Source: Ursus arctos (Eukaryota > Chordata > Mammalia > Carnivora > Ursidae). From it: DNA of 64,000 nucleotides. A program made the position numbers and the translations under genes. Below the pieces are notes generated by a model. It was not told the DNA's origin, ran no database searches, and saw only the letters and a list, made by a program, of their open reading frames with translations. The first letter of the stretch is position 1. Each line of letters starts with the position of its first letter. Positions 12,420 through 23,345 of this stretch are shown one piece after another. Location of the stretch: assembly GCF_023065955.2 (NCBI RefSeq), contig NW_026622797.1:58339689-58403688 (forward strand), given 5' to 3'.

Positions 12420-12780
12420 TTAGGACAGCCTAGTTTTTGCTACAGTAACAAATAACTCCCATCCCAATGGTTTAACACAACAAAAGTTTATTTCTTCTTC
12501 ACTCGAAGTCCCCTCGTCAATCTGGGCAATCTGCATAGCCAACTATCTTCCAATTGATGATTTTGTAACCCAGGTTTTATATTGTGCTTCTATCATTTTA
12601 ACATCAGGTCTCCCCACTCTAGCAGGGAAGCGAGCCCTAAACAGTCGTGCACCAGCTATTAAATTCGTCTTGGACTTGTCACTCACAACCCATTGGCCAG
12701 AAGTAGTTACGTGGCCCTGCCTAATTGTGAAGAGGGATGAGTAGGATGAGTAAGAAAGAGTAAGTCTCCCATGGGCTGTC
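12420..12780 (-). mobile_element. Ancient interspersed repeat (LTR or DNA class), family not resolved
   Basis: Contains gctacagtaacaaataactc, tttaacacaacaaaagttta and ccattggccagaagtagtta, wording common to several old mammalian repeats. Orientation guessed from the aataaa-like motif on the minus strand. Confidence 0.4.
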
Positions 12781-12920
12781 TTGTTTCATTAGCGTAATCT
12801 TTCCAGAGTTCATCTATGTGGCAGCATGTATCAAAATTTCATTCCTTTTTAAGGCTAAGTAATATTCTGTTGTATGTATATACCACAGCTTTAAATAATT
12901 TTATTCTTAAATATTAAGAT
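12781..12920 (-). mobile_element. L1 fragment, antisense
   Basis: Contains the familiar antisense L1 stretch gcagcatgtatcaaaatttc followed by attcctttttaaggctaagt and gttgtatgtatataccaca. Confidence 0.7.
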
Positions 12921-13423
12921 GGATGTTATATGGAACTTAACACTGTAAAGATTCCTATCTTGAGTGGTAGGAATACTTCCAAATTCTCTATCTTTTCCAC
13001 ATCTCATTTAACTTTTTTTTTCCCGTTTAACCTAGAAGCTAACTTGATTCCACAATAATGCAAAGTATTAACTTGAACATACCCTCCCTTTGAATTTTCT
13101 ACTTCAAACATTGCAAACAGGGAAAAGTTAATAAAAATTTAATTCACATAGTCTGTTAATCTGTTAGTCATAAACAGCAGATTGCCGAGACTGGCAAGAT
13201 GGTGGCTGCTTCAGCACTTTCTAATCAAGGTGCAGAATGACCAGGCTGTAGCAGATAATGTACTTGATCGCTGTTCAGACACTTTATACAAAAACATTCT
13301 GAGAAAGTTTGGTGTTGAAATACATATATTTGTGTGATGTTTCCTTCAGATCCTAACATTACAGGGAAATCCTAGAGGATAGAGATCAGGGAAAGGGAAA
13401 TGGGACTATAAAACTCATTTTCT

Positions 13424-13603
13424 GGGGCACCTGGGTGGCTCAGTCGGTTAAGCATCTGCCTTCAGCTCAGGTCATGATCCCTGGGTCCTGGGATCAAGTC
13501 CGGAAGGGGGTCGCTGCTCAGCAGAGAGCCTGTTTCTCCCTCTCCTCTGCTGCTCCTCCTGCTTATGCTGTCAAATAAATAAAATCTTTTAAAAAATAAA
13601 TAA
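13424..13603 (+). mobile_element. Can-SINE (SINEC)
   Basis: Head ggggcacctgggtggctcag, tail caaataaataaaatctttta. Flanks aaaactcat and aaaacatct are a weak TSD match. Confidence 0.88.
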
Positions 13604-13644
13604 AACATCTTGATTTGGCAAACAGTGATCGCTTAGAGTGTCTT

Positions 13645-13840
13645 TTTAAATTTTTTTTTTTAAGATTTTATTTATTTATTTGACAGAGACAGCGAGAGAG
13701 GAAACACAAGCAGGGGGAGTGGAAGAGGAAGAAGCAGGCTCCTAGAGGAGGAGCCTAATGTGCAGCTCGATCCCAGAACGCCAGGGTCACGCTCTGAGCC
13801 GAAGGCAGACGCTTAGCGACTGAGCCACCCAGGTGCCCCT
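13645..13840 (-). mobile_element. Can-SINE (SINEC)
   Basis: Reverse orientation, ending gccacccaggtgcccct; TSD cgcttagagtgtctt / cgctgagagtgtctt. Confidence 0.92.
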
Positions 13841-14169
13841 CGCTGAGAGTGTCTTAAGTTGGCACAAGGAACAAAGCATGAGTTATTTAATAATTATCTC
13901 CTTTTGGCAATGGGTTTCTAAAATGATTGGCCTATATTGGGTTGTTCAAAATATTCATTCAGACAAAAGGAAAAATTCTTGTATGATAAGCAGTATGCAG
14001 ACTGGTTGGAGAAGAGTCGATGTGGTGATAAGGGTACCAGAAAATTGCTTCAACTTTACTCGGGAAACCGGCAATTACAATATGATTATAGGATGTAGGA
14101 ACGTGAAAGTCCCAGTAGGGGGAATCAGGTTTCACAGAGCACTGTCTCTAATTGGAATGTTTCTCAGAG

Positions 14170-14357
14170 GGGTGACTGGGTGGCTCAGTGAAGTATCTGA
14201 CTTCGGCTCAGGTCATGATCTTGGGGTCCAGGGATCCAGCCCCTAGCCCTGCTCTGTGCTCAGTATGGAGTCGGCTTGAGATTCTCCCTCTCCCCCTTCT
14301 GTCCCTCCCCCCACTCATTAGCAAACACGCTCTCTCTCTCAAATAATCTTTAAAAGA
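14170..14357 (+). mobile_element. Can-SINE, diverged
   Basis: Head ggggtgactgggtggctcag, CT-rich body, tail caaataatctttaaa; TSD tttctcagag on both sides (14160 and 14359). Confidence 0.87.
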
Positions 14358-15877
14358 ATTTCTCAGAGAAACATACTGGAAAATCAGGCCCTCTCCAAAA
14401 AAATCTGGAAAATAAAATTACAGACTAAAATCAGAGATAACCACTGATAAAATGTGATATATGTCCCTTTTTTTTTCCCACAAGTGATTTAAAAAACCGA
14501 TTATAGACTATTGTGTAGTCTTTTTGTACTAAGTGGAAATTAGTGAAAAGGGCTAAAAGAATGGAACTTTTCTTTTGCATCCGGTAGTAATATTCATGCA
14601 CTCACATCATGGTGTTGCCAGGTGTAATTTGTAAGCGTTTCTCCCACGATAAAATTTTATTTCGAAGCCCATTTGACTTTGAGGACCAGCACATCTTTAG
14701 CTATTTAGGACTTTTTCTAATGCTCATCCAGGAGTATCAAGGTCTCAAGTATCCTATTAAGGAAGACTGAATTTCATGCAAATGGCATCTATATTTTCAC
14801 AACTGTATTTATCTTCTTTATCCATCTGGATGCACTTAATTCTATTTCTGTTGTAATCTGCCTTCCCCCCCCCCCCCCCACAATTCCCAATGAAATAACT
14901 TGGTTCACTCTGGTTACGCAAAAGTTTCATGTTACTCTCTAGAAAGGCACTCTCCAAGATTTAGTTGAGAAATACCGTATCTTCGTAATAATTTGTTTTC
15001 CTTGTAACTTGTAGCTCCTAGCCTGGAAACAGATACTTTTGATATTTTAACGTCGTTCATACTAAAACACCGTGCAAATTATTCTATTCGAGGAATTGCA
15101 TTGCATAAGTCCTTTCGGGAGGCCATCTTGTAGTCGAGAGAAAGGAGTAACAGGACAGAAACTGATTACCCCACTTCTCCCTAAGGGTCACGGGTAAAGA
15201 ACGAAATATCGGCGCTAACTGGGTGACGTAGAGCTGAGCAAATGTCGCCGGAAGGTGGCGCGATGTTTTGAGGTTAACAAAGAGCAATCGCCGCGGGTTC
15301 AGTTAAGGTCTTTGCAGTCGCTACCATCTAGACTGGCCATTTCACTAACGTCCGGTCTCCCCGAGGCGGAACCGTCAGCGACGCTCTGTAACACCCAAGC
15401 CTGGAGTACTTTAGAAGTTCCGACAGAAAAATGCCGCCCTGGGCGTACCGAGCAACCCACCGGAGTCGGTTCAGTTTGACTCTGACGTCTTTCCGTAGTC
15501 TGAAAGTAGCGCCGCGAATTCAGCCCCCCTTTTCCGAAGCGAAAACGTTCCTGGCGGGGAATATACTTCCCCTTGAAGGAGGATCACGTTGCTAAAGTAA
15601 AAAAAAAAAAAAGAAAAAATTGAGGGCGTTCTGTACTGAACACTTAAGCTCCTGGCTTTTTGGCCATTGTAAAAATGAAAATGGGTTCGGCATGACTTAA
15701 TTAAGAAGTATCCTACAGGAACTTTCAGACACTTGCCCGGTGTTCACTACCAAGTCCCGGTGGCTTTGCCCAAAACAAAAATGGCATCGAGACACGTTTA
15801 CAGGGTATAGTCACGTGCTCAAAGACCAGGATGGGGGACAATATGGCTTCAGATGACAAGCGGATGTTATTATTATT

Positions 15878-15911
15878 CACTTCCGGGTGCAACCAATCGG
15901 GCGCCATCTTG
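15878..15911 (+). promoter_or_regulatory. PNISR: PNISR core promoter: ETS site, CCAAT box, YY1-like site
   Basis: Within 34 bases lie cacttccggg (ETS/GABP-type, 15878-15887), aaccaatcgg (NF-Y CCAAT box) and gcgccatcttg (YY1-type, 15901-15911). YY1 motifs of this form often sit at or just after transcription starts, so transcription probably begins around 15900. The match is by consensus only. Confidence 0.65.
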
Positions 15912-15999
15912 TCTTTTTCGTGAAGAAGTAGAAGCATCGAAAGGTTTGGAGAGGTATTACAGGAACGGTGGCGGCAACGGTGTTCCGGAACCAGAGTGG
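15905..15999 (+). other. PNISR: PNISR non-coding first exon (5' UTR)
   Basis: CpG-rich sequence downstream of the ETS/CCAAT/YY1 cluster, ending at a strong donor gtggG|GTAAGT-type site (gtaagt at 16000-16005). It has no ATG that opens a recognisable protein; the real start codon is about 10 kb downstream. The 5' boundary is estimated. Confidence 0.6.
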
Positions 16000-16302
16000 G
16001 TAAGTGGTGGAGAACAATTACGCGTGGGGGACTTGGCAGACCATTACAGCCTTCTTGGTTTCTGTGGCGAAGCTAGCATAACTTAAACACGTAGGCTGCG
16101 TACGCTGCTTGGCGCGACCGCTGGAACCTCATCGCTTTAAAGCGGCGGTGTCCGCCCGACTTGGTGAGTCAGAGCTGTGCTCTTAGTGAAAAGGAAATGT
16201 TGTTATTAAAGAGAATGCTCACGACCCCTTCCTCTAACTATGAGAGTTTTCTCTCGGAGGAGAAGGGACTAATTGTTGGGCTTCTGACCGGCCGTTAAGC
16301 AC

Positions 16303-16414
16303 TGCGCCTGCGCAATGGGAACCCCCCTTATGGGGAGGGGGTGCAAGGGGGCGGAGGAGGCGGGGGCCCGGACCTGGACCTTTTGCGCTGTGCAGTTCCG
16401 ACTACGCAGGCGCA
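16303..16414. promoter_or_regulatory. Pair of inverted NRF1-type sites
   Basis: tgcgcctgcgca at 16303-16314 and, in inverted form, tacgcaggcgca at 16403-16414. Both fit the NRF1 GCGCAYGCGC-like consensus and lie in the CpG island about 300-400 bases into PNISR intron 1, with GC-rich sequence between them. Confidence 0.55.
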
Positions 16415-16769
16415 GCCAAGGGCAAATGCGTCCGGTTAACTACAATTAGGTTCCCTAGTTTGTATTTTTGTTGTGTTATCATCCAGTGATGGACATTATA
16501 TGTTAAAGTTCACGAGGGGAAGAGTAGTATCCAATATTTCAGTTGTGTTATCTTGTGAATATTATTGTTATCTGAACATCATGGGCACTCGACAGGTTTT
16601 GATTGTTGATGGCTAATTCATAAAAGAGCAAAATAAACTTGGAATTTGTGACTTGAGTGCAGCTAAGCAAAAGTGAGAACAAACTTAACCCTGAAGATTC
16701 ACCTGTAGGACTATCGTGGGGCTATATAGAAGTAGTAACAGTAAAGCGGTTCTTTGAAGATGTTCATGA

Positions 16770-18300
16770 GACTGTATTTTTTAAAAATTTATTAATAGAC
16801 TTTATTTTTAAAAACCGTTTTTGATTTACAGAAAAATTGAGCAGATGGTACAGAGTTCCCATATAAACACCCCTGCCTTACACACGGTTTCGTTATTACT
16901 ACTATAGGTCAGTATGATATATCTGTTACAATTAATGGATGAATATTGACACATTATTATTAACTAAAGTCTGTAGGTTATTCATATATCCCGAGTTTTA
17001 ACCTAATGTTTTTTTCTGTCCCAGGATTCCGTTTAGGTTACCATATGATGTTTAGTTGCCATGTGTCCCTAGCCTTCTTTTGGTTGTGACAGTTTTCAGG
17101 CTTTCTTAGTTTTTGATGACTGTTACAGGCTGAATTGTGTCCCTCCAAAATTCATATGTTGAAGTCAATAACGCTGAAGTAGCCATATATGGAGATGGGG
17201 TCTTTAAAGAAGTAAAATGAAGTCATAAGGGTAGGCCCTAAGCTCTCATGACTGGTGTCCTTTCTTATAAGAAGAGATTAGGACTCAGAGGGAAGACCAT
17301 ATAAAGGACATAGAGGACAGCCATCTGTAAGCCAAAGAGAGAGGCCTTCAGATGCAACCAGCCTTGCTGACGTTTCGATCATGGACTTCTAGCCTCTGGA
17401 ACTATGAGGAAATAAATCTCTCTTCTTTAAGCTGCCGAGTGTGTGGTACTTTGTTGTGGCAGCCCTAGCAAACTAATACAGTGACCTTGACAGTTTTGAG
17501 GACTACTGGTCAGGTATATTGTAGGGTGCCCTCCTACTGGAATTTGATGTTTTTCTCATGGTAAGACTGGCGTTAGGGGTTTTGGAGGGGAAGATCACAG
17601 GGGAGCAGTGCCTTTTTCAGTACATCCTATCAAGGGTATGTAATATGAATGTGATTTATCACACTGATAGTGACCTTGATCACTTGCCTAAAGTAATGTT
17701 TGTCAAGTTTCTCCGCTGTGAAGTTACTCTTCCACCTCCTCCCTTCCATACTGTACTCACTGGAAGGTAGTCCTTTTGCACAGTCTACATTTGAGGATTA
17801 GAGGGTTATGTTCTCCCTCCTTTGGATGGAGTATCTACATAATTTATATGGAATTCTTCTGCATGGGAAGTGTGTCTGTCTCTGCTAGTTTACTTAATCA
17901 TTTATTTGTATCGGCATGGACACATGAGATATTTGTGTCATAATTTGTGTTGCAATCCAATGTTACTTTATTTTTTTGCTCAAATTGGTCCAGCTTTGTA
18001 CATTGGGAGCTCTTTCAGTTGTCTACTGTGACATACCCCCATCCTTTTAGTTTTTTAATTTAAAAAAAAATTTTTTTTAGCACTTTCTTCTTGGCATTAT
18101 AAGATGCATCAGACTCATTTTGTGTATTTTTTTATCTCAGTCTGATGAATCAGTTATTTCTCTAAGAATTCTGATTCCTTTTATTGGAGAATGATATTAG
18201 AACCAAGATATGTGTGCTTTCTGCTTCTGGGGTGTTTCCTTTAGGCTTGTTCGCTCTCTGTACGTTTATTTTTTATTTATCACCTTTTTCTGTATCTATT
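16770..18300 (-). mobile_element. Old L1M-type sequence, antisense, interrupted by an LTR
   Basis: Contains attgagcagatggtacagag, ttcccatataaacacccctg, and after the LTR gggtgccctcctactggaat, the pattern of antisense L1 3' UTR families. The two halves continue across the LTR at 17127-17481. Confidence 0.6.
17127..17481 (+). mobile_element. MaLR-type solo LTR (MLT1-like)
   Basis: Starts tgttacaggctgaattgtgt, contains ccaaaattcatatgttgaag, ataagaagagattaggactc, and an aataaatctctcttctttaa polyadenylation region, and ends cctagcaaactaataca (TG...CA ends). Inserted in L1M sequence. Confidence 0.75.
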
Positions 18301-18689
18301 CCTAAACTGTCCAATTCTCCAATATTTTTTGAGTGCCTCTTTTGATCTGCAAGCTGCAAAGTATTTCAATATATACTGAAATGTATGTCTCATCAAGTAG
18401 CAGAAGTTTTTTTAACTACATTTCAAATGATTATAAGGTTAGCCTTTACTGGGGCCATTTCCACCTAACCCGAATTGAACAAATGAATTCTTTTGAATTT
18501 GAGGTCAGTCACCTGGTATATAGGGCTGAAATGGCAGGGGAGAAGAGGTTTGTTGCATTTTGTAGTTCTTAAACTGTGTATGTGATGTGAGAAACATTTC
18601 ACCATATGCATCAAAGCATAGATGTGTTTCTCTATCTCTGATTTTGCAGTTGATACGGGCACACACACATACACACACAGGAAGAAGAG

Positions 18690-18834
18690 GGGCAAAGGGA
18701 AAGGGAGAGAATCTTAAGTAGGCTCCATGCCCAGTGTGGATCCTGATGTGGGTATCAATCCTACAATGCTGAGATCATGACCTGAGCTGAGATCAAGAGT
18801 TGATGCTAAACTGACCGAGCCACCCAGGCACCCC
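18690..18834 (-). mobile_element. Can-SINE fragment
   Basis: Reverse: ggctccatgcccagtgtgga, gagatcatgacctgagctga, ending gagccacccaggcacccc. The tail part is diverged. Confidence 0.82.
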
Positions 18835-19026
18835 TTATTTATTTTTTTGATGCTTAAGTGCTTTAAAACAAATACTACATTTTCATCCTCATTCATCTTT
18901 GTCAGTCTATGAGAGGACTTTTGCAAATATTAATAATTGTCATTTAAACAAGTAATTTTAAGAATCCTAGAGCGATGAATATTCTAATACAGAGTCATCT
19001 AAGAAATGGATAAGATAAATGATGAT

Positions 19027-19505
19027 CATTTCTGGTTGTATTAGTTTCTTAGGGATACTGTAACAAATTACCACAAACTGAGTGGCCTGAAACAACAAAT
19101 TTATTCTTTCACAGTTCTCTGGGCTAGAAGTCTCAAATAAAGTTGTTTCTGCAGGGCCATGCTTGCTTGCTCCATTCCCAGCTCCCCACCCCTGTTTTAG
19201 GGGAAGATCCTTCTTTGTCTCTTCCTAGCTTCTGGTGGTTCCCAGCAATCCTTGGTTTTGCTTGGCTGTTGACACATCACTCCAGTCTCTGCTTCTGTGG
19301 TCATAATGGTGTCCTCCCTGTGTGTCTGTGTCTCTGATAAAAACACCAATCATTGGTTTAGAACCTGCATTAATCCAGTATGACCTCAAATCTTGAATAC
19401 ATCTGCAGAGACCCTATTTCCAGATAAGGTCACATTCATAGTTTATGGGAGTGTGGATAGGACTTAAACATATTTTTTTAAGGCGACACTGTTCAATCCA
19501 TAACA
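19027..19505 (-). mobile_element. Old LTR-like repeat, probably MaLR class
   Basis: Begins tgtattagtttcttagggat, continues acaaattaccacaaactgag, tcatcactccagtctctgc-like sequence, and ends gcgacactgttcaatccata. This is a familiar mammalian LTR pattern in reverse; exact family not set. Confidence 0.55.
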
Positions 19506-20720
19506 CTGGTCATAGTCATAAACTAGATTTTTCCAGCCATATGTGATAACTTGGATGATCTGATGCAAACCATAGTTATTGGTCTTTCTGTTTTTCCTAA
19601 ATCCCAATTGTTTCCAAGGAAATAGAGGTTAATTAAATACCATAAAGGGAAAGGCTTGCAGTCTGGCTGATCTATAATCAGAATTTCCAAATTTGAGAAG
19701 TTGAGCCTAAGATCATTAAAATTAAGGCTAAAGGAAGGACAGATAAATTGGAATTGATTTTTGATGTTATAAAACCAGAGTAGTAGTAACATAATTTTAT
19801 TTTCTTCATTGAATATTAGTGTACTTAACTTGTTAATAAATTTAAGTGAAGAGTAAAGTATTTCACCACTTAATATGGACAAAACACCATGGAGAATTCA
19901 AATAATTATAAGACTCTGCCCTCAAGAAGATCTTATTTGAGGAAAGAAAAAAATGAACATTCATTGTAAGTCTCTGTAACTGTACACTGCATCATCTTTA
20001 TTATCATTATGGAAATTTTCAAATGGTGCAAAAGAAGAGCGTAGTGAACCCTAATGTACTTATCACTCATCTTTAACAGTTACCAATATTTTCCAAGTCA
20101 TTATTAAACCAATGTGTAAATGTCATTTTTAAGGCTGCAAGGCTGTTAAGATACAGGGCTATGTCATTTCATTGAAAAATACTGAAATTACAAGATAATT
20201 TTTTTATTATTGCCATATGTGCCTTCATATTCCTGTTTTCCAGATTTTGCAGTTGTTTTGTTTATTAGTAAGTAAAGAAGAGTATATGGTGAAGATGAAG
20301 AAAGTGGGGTTTCTAAATCCTTGCTATCAAATCACTTATAATCAGTCATGTTCTTTAATCAAGAAATAATTAATGAAATCCTTTTTCAAACATTGTGCTA
20401 AGTGCTGAAACACATATAAAAGTTGATGTTAAGTATTTGAGTATACTAAGTCTTTTCTTAAAATCTCTCCCTTTACAAAATTCAGCGTAATTCTACATTT
20501 TATTCTCATGACCAGAGATACCCTTTTGGGACTAGATTATAGAAATTTACTCAAAATCCTTCATAAGAAAATGAGACAGCTAATTTGTCCAGAGTTTCAT
20601 GGTTATATTACTTGTGTGATGTTTATTGCCTATATCAGTCACTTTGAACTGTGCTGATCAGCTTCCTTTGATTCTTTGTCTCTTTAAAAAATCTACAGAT
20701 TTATTTTTAAAAATACACTT

Positions 20721-20940
20721 GGGATGCCTGGGTGGTCAGTTAGTTAAGTGTCTGCCTTTGGCTCAGGTCATGATCCCAGGGTCCTGGGATCGAGTCCCAC
20801 ATTGGGCTCCCTGCTCAGTGGGGATCCTGCTTCTCCTTTTGTCTGCCGCTCCCCCTGCTTGTGCACTCCTTCTCTCTCTCCTTGCTCACACTGTCTGACA
20901 AATAAACACAAATCTTTCAAGAAATAAATATTAAAAAAAT
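20721..20940 (+). mobile_element. Can-SINE (SINEC)
   Basis: Head gggatgcctgggtggtcagt; CT-rich body; tail aataaacacaaatctttcaa. Flanking aaaatacac repeats form the TSD. A second SINE follows almost directly. Confidence 0.88.
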
Positions 20941-20956
20941 AAAAATACACAGTCAT

Positions 20957-21142
20957 GGGGCATCTGGGTGGTTTAGTCGGTTAAGCATCCAACTCTTGGT
21001 TTTGGCTCAAGTCATGGTCTCAGGGGTGTGGGATTGAGCCCCACCTCGGGCTCTGCCCTCAATGCAGAGTCTGCTTGTCCTGCTCCCTCTGCTCCTCCCC
21101 CCTGCTCACTCTCACTCTCAAATAAATCTTAAAAAAAAAAAT
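20957..21142 (+). mobile_element. Can-SINE (SINEC)
   Basis: Head ggggcatctgggtggtttag; tail tcaaataaatcttaaaaaaa. It sits 16 bases after the preceding copy, next to the same aaaatacac target, which recurs as aaaatactca after it. Confidence 0.88.
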
Positions 21143-21277
21143 ACTCATAGCAAAATCATTCAAAGAACACAGAGATATAAAATAACATTTCCTGATTTCT
21201 GTTTGCACTTTCTAGAGCTTACCAGTTTTTAAGAGTTTTTTGTAATTTAGGAATTTTCTATACTAAATTGCATTCTT

Positions 21278-21464
21278 TTTTTTTTTTTTTAAGATTTATT
21301 TATTAGAGAGAGTGAGGGGGCGGGGAGGGGCAAATGGAGAGTGAATCTTAAGCAGACTCTGCACTGAGCGTGGAGCCTCACACTGGGCTCGATCCTAGGA
21401 CCCCGAGATCATGACCTCAGCAGAAACTAAGAGTCAGACATCTAACTGCACCACCTAGGCACCC
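21278..21464 (-). mobile_element. Can-SINE, first of three at one target
   Basis: Poly-T, aagatttatttattagagag, ending caccacctaggcacccc. Flanked by ctaaattgcattc at 21263 and 21465. Confidence 0.9.
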
Positions 21465-21477
21465 CTAAATTGCATTC

Positions 21478-21500
21478 TTTTTTTTTTTTTTGAAGAATTT

Positions 21501-21531
<31 letters not shown>

Positions 21532-21684
21532 TTTATTTATTTATTTATTAGAGAACAAGCAGGGCGAGGGAGAGGGAGTCTCTCCGATGAGCAGGGAGCC
21601 TGATGTCGGGCTTGATTCCAGGACCTTGAGATCATGATGTGAGCCGAAGGCAGACGCTTAACTGACTGCGCCACCCAAGCACCC
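21478..21684 (-). mobile_element. Can-SINE, second of three at one target
   Basis: Poly-T then an expanded (attt) tract at about 21498-21548, body with gagggagagggagtctctcc, ending ccacccaagcacccc. Flanked by ctaaattgcattc at 21465 and 21685. Confidence 0.9.
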
Positions 21685-21697
21685 CTAAATTGCATTC

Positions 21698-21902
21698 TTT
21701 TTTTTTTTTTTTTTTAAGATTTTATTTATTTATTTGACAGAGCGCGAAAGAGCACAAGCAGGGGGAGCGGCAGAGGGAGAGGGGGAGGGAGAAGCAGGCT
21801 CTCCGCTGAGCAGGGAGTCTGATGTGGGGCTCAATGCCAGGGTCCCAGGACCATGACCTGAGCTGAAGGCAGACGCCCAATCCACTGAGCCCCCAGGTTC
21901 CC
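21698..21902 (-). mobile_element. Can-SINE, third of three at one target
   Basis: Poly-T, aagattttatttatttattt, ending gagcccccaggttccct. Flanked by ctaaattgcattc at 21685 and the diverged ctagattgctttc at about 21902. Confidence 0.9.
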
Positions 21903-22747
21903 TAGATTGCTTTCTTAATAAGAAAAAACCTCAAGTGGGATCATTATTCATATTGTATCATGCAATTTTTTCACTTCTTAAGAGAGTTTATTTATCAATA
22001 TATGTCAGCATATAAAAGTCCATCTTATTCATTGTAAGTGGCTGAATAACAATCGACTGTATGATTCACTTTTATCGCTGCCTTTGAGTGACCCTAAAAG
22101 GAGATGTTCTTTGTTACAAACATGCTGCAGGTTTTGGGTAACAGAGTGAGTGTACTCCTCTATGGTTCAAGTTCTTTAAGTGAAATTGCTAGGTCAGACG
22201 GATGTGCATTTACAGTTTTGATAAAATACTGTACCGCTAAATTGTCTTTCCAAAAGACTTGGGTATTTTACCTACTCCCTCGTTCAACACTCATCCTCTG
22301 TAGCCAAGTCAAGTTTCTCAACTACAGACTTAATTGAAGCATTTTATTAAATACGTCCTAACTTCTTTGACTTTTACTGTCACCTTCTTTGCCGTATTTT
22401 TATTCTGTTCTGCTTCTCACAATTTCACGTCTGTTTTCATATTTTTCTCAGCCTAAGTGCATTAAACACTGTATATGAATAGTAGCTTTCATAAAAACTT
22501 GGGGTAAGAAGCCTTGGAAAACATAGTAAAAGTAGAAGTGACTGTTTTCAACAAACAAAAATGGCTACAAGTAATATATATATCAAACTCTTGAAAATAT
22601 GCAAGTAAAAATTTTTCGTGCTTAAGAAAACTTTTGAAGTTTTTTTTTTTAAATAATAAAAGTTTTAATTTATGATATTGTGAGATGTAGGGACAGGAAA
22701 ATATTTTTCCAAAGATAAAATGAAATCTGGTTAAGTTTCAGATTGCC

Positions 22748-22794
22748 TTTTTTTTTTTTTTTTCCTTCTTTTCAAACAACATTTATTTCCCCTG
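22748..22794 (-). mobile_element. Foreign 3' tail of the U2 retrocopy
   Basis: Minus strand after the U2 end: ctcaggggaaataaatgttg, tttgaaaagaagg, then a run of about 17 A. AATAAA sits about 20 bases before the A run, as in a polyadenylated mRNA, which U2 itself is not. Confidence 0.65.
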
Positions 22795-22986
22795 AGGGGG
22801 GTGGACCATTCCTGGAAGTACCGCAATACCAGGTTGATGCGTGGAGTGGATGAAGCAAGCTCCTATTCCATCTCCTAATTCCAAAAATCCATTTAATATA
22901 TTGTCCTCGGATAGAGGACGAATCAGATATTAAACTGATAAGAACAGATACAACACTTGATCTTAGCCAAAAGGCTGAGAAGCGAT
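22795..22986 (-). pseudogene. U2 snRNA retropseudogene
   Basis: The minus strand from 22986 reads atcgcttctcagccttttgg and runs through the whole U2 snRNA to about 22795 (Sm-like aatttttgg-type site ggatttttggaatt, loop region cacgcatcaacctggtatt). The branch-site recognition bases are changed (gtgttgta instead of gtgtagta), and there is no snRNA promoter. A 3' extension with an A tail follows, and the flanks repeat tttcagattgc (22737 and 22987), so it is an L1-made retrocopy, not a working gene. Confidence 0.92.
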
Positions 22987-23164
22987 TTCAGATTGCTTTT
23001 AAAGAAAAAAGAGTTGAGTAGAAATGTCTTGGCTTGATTATCAACCCTACTGCCCCACTACCCCCCAGCCCATTTGTAAACTTGAAGACTGCTATAAAAA
23101 ACGATACTGAGAAAGTCTTTATAGTGATATTAAGCACTACTTTTTGAAGTCTCTTTTGCTGAGA

Positions 23165-23345
23165 TTTCGTATGTTTCTCATTTAATCCTCACAAGAACTC
23201 TATGAAGTAGACATTTACCATGTCCTCCATTTTACAGATGAAAAAACTGATAATTAGAGAATTAGAGAATGGTTAATTTGCCCATGTTCATACAGCTAGT
23301 GAATAGGTAGGCATCATGAACCCCAGAGCTTGTGCTCTGATGTCT
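23165..23345 (-). mobile_element. MIR
   Basis: Reverse MIR: tctcatttaatcctcacaag, ccattttacagatgaaaaaa, ttgcccatgttcatacagct. Confidence 0.85.

Larger units (their letters stand above)
8571..15100. other. USP45-PNISR spacer, no gene seen
   Basis: AT-rich sequence. From 8.6 to 12.4 kb it is mostly free of young repeats, apart from the SINE at 9.2 kb, a purine-rich tract at 10258-10315 and an ancient MIR piece at 10.6 kb. From 12.4 to 14.4 kb it holds old LTR/L1 pieces and three SINEs. ORFs here are short and have no recognisable domain. The left part may be a long USP45 3' UTR. Confidence 0.6.
15100..16450. promoter_or_regulatory. PNISR: CpG island spanning the PNISR promoter
   Basis: CpG dinucleotides, rare elsewhere in the window, are dense here (tcgccgg, gtggcgcg, gccgcggg, ggcgcgaccgctgg). 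The island covers the predicted first exon and about 450 bases of intron 1, and extends about 800 bases upstream, where a divergent non-coding transcript could begin. No TATA box fits the first exon, as expected of a housekeeping promoter. Confidence 0.85.
21180..22370 (-). mobile_element. Old L1M-type sequence, antisense, carrying three SINEs
   Basis: Outside the SINEs the sequence reads as antisense L1 3' region: gtaccgctaaattgtctttc, ggtcagacggatgtgcattt, aacatgctgcaggttttggg. Confidence 0.6.

Noticed and set aside
13833..14246. 137-residue ORF on the + strand
   Set aside because: Its ends lie in SINEs (it starts in the tail of one and finishes inside another), it has no recognisable domain and no splice-supported context.
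15255..15479. 74-residue ORF in the CpG island upstream of PNISR
   Set aside because: GC-rich sequence leaves long open frames by chance; no known domain. It may lie in a divergent non-coding transcript.
22795..22986. Functional U2 snRNA gene
   Set aside because: It has an altered branch-recognition sequence, an A tail and a TSD, and lacks snRNA promoter elements.
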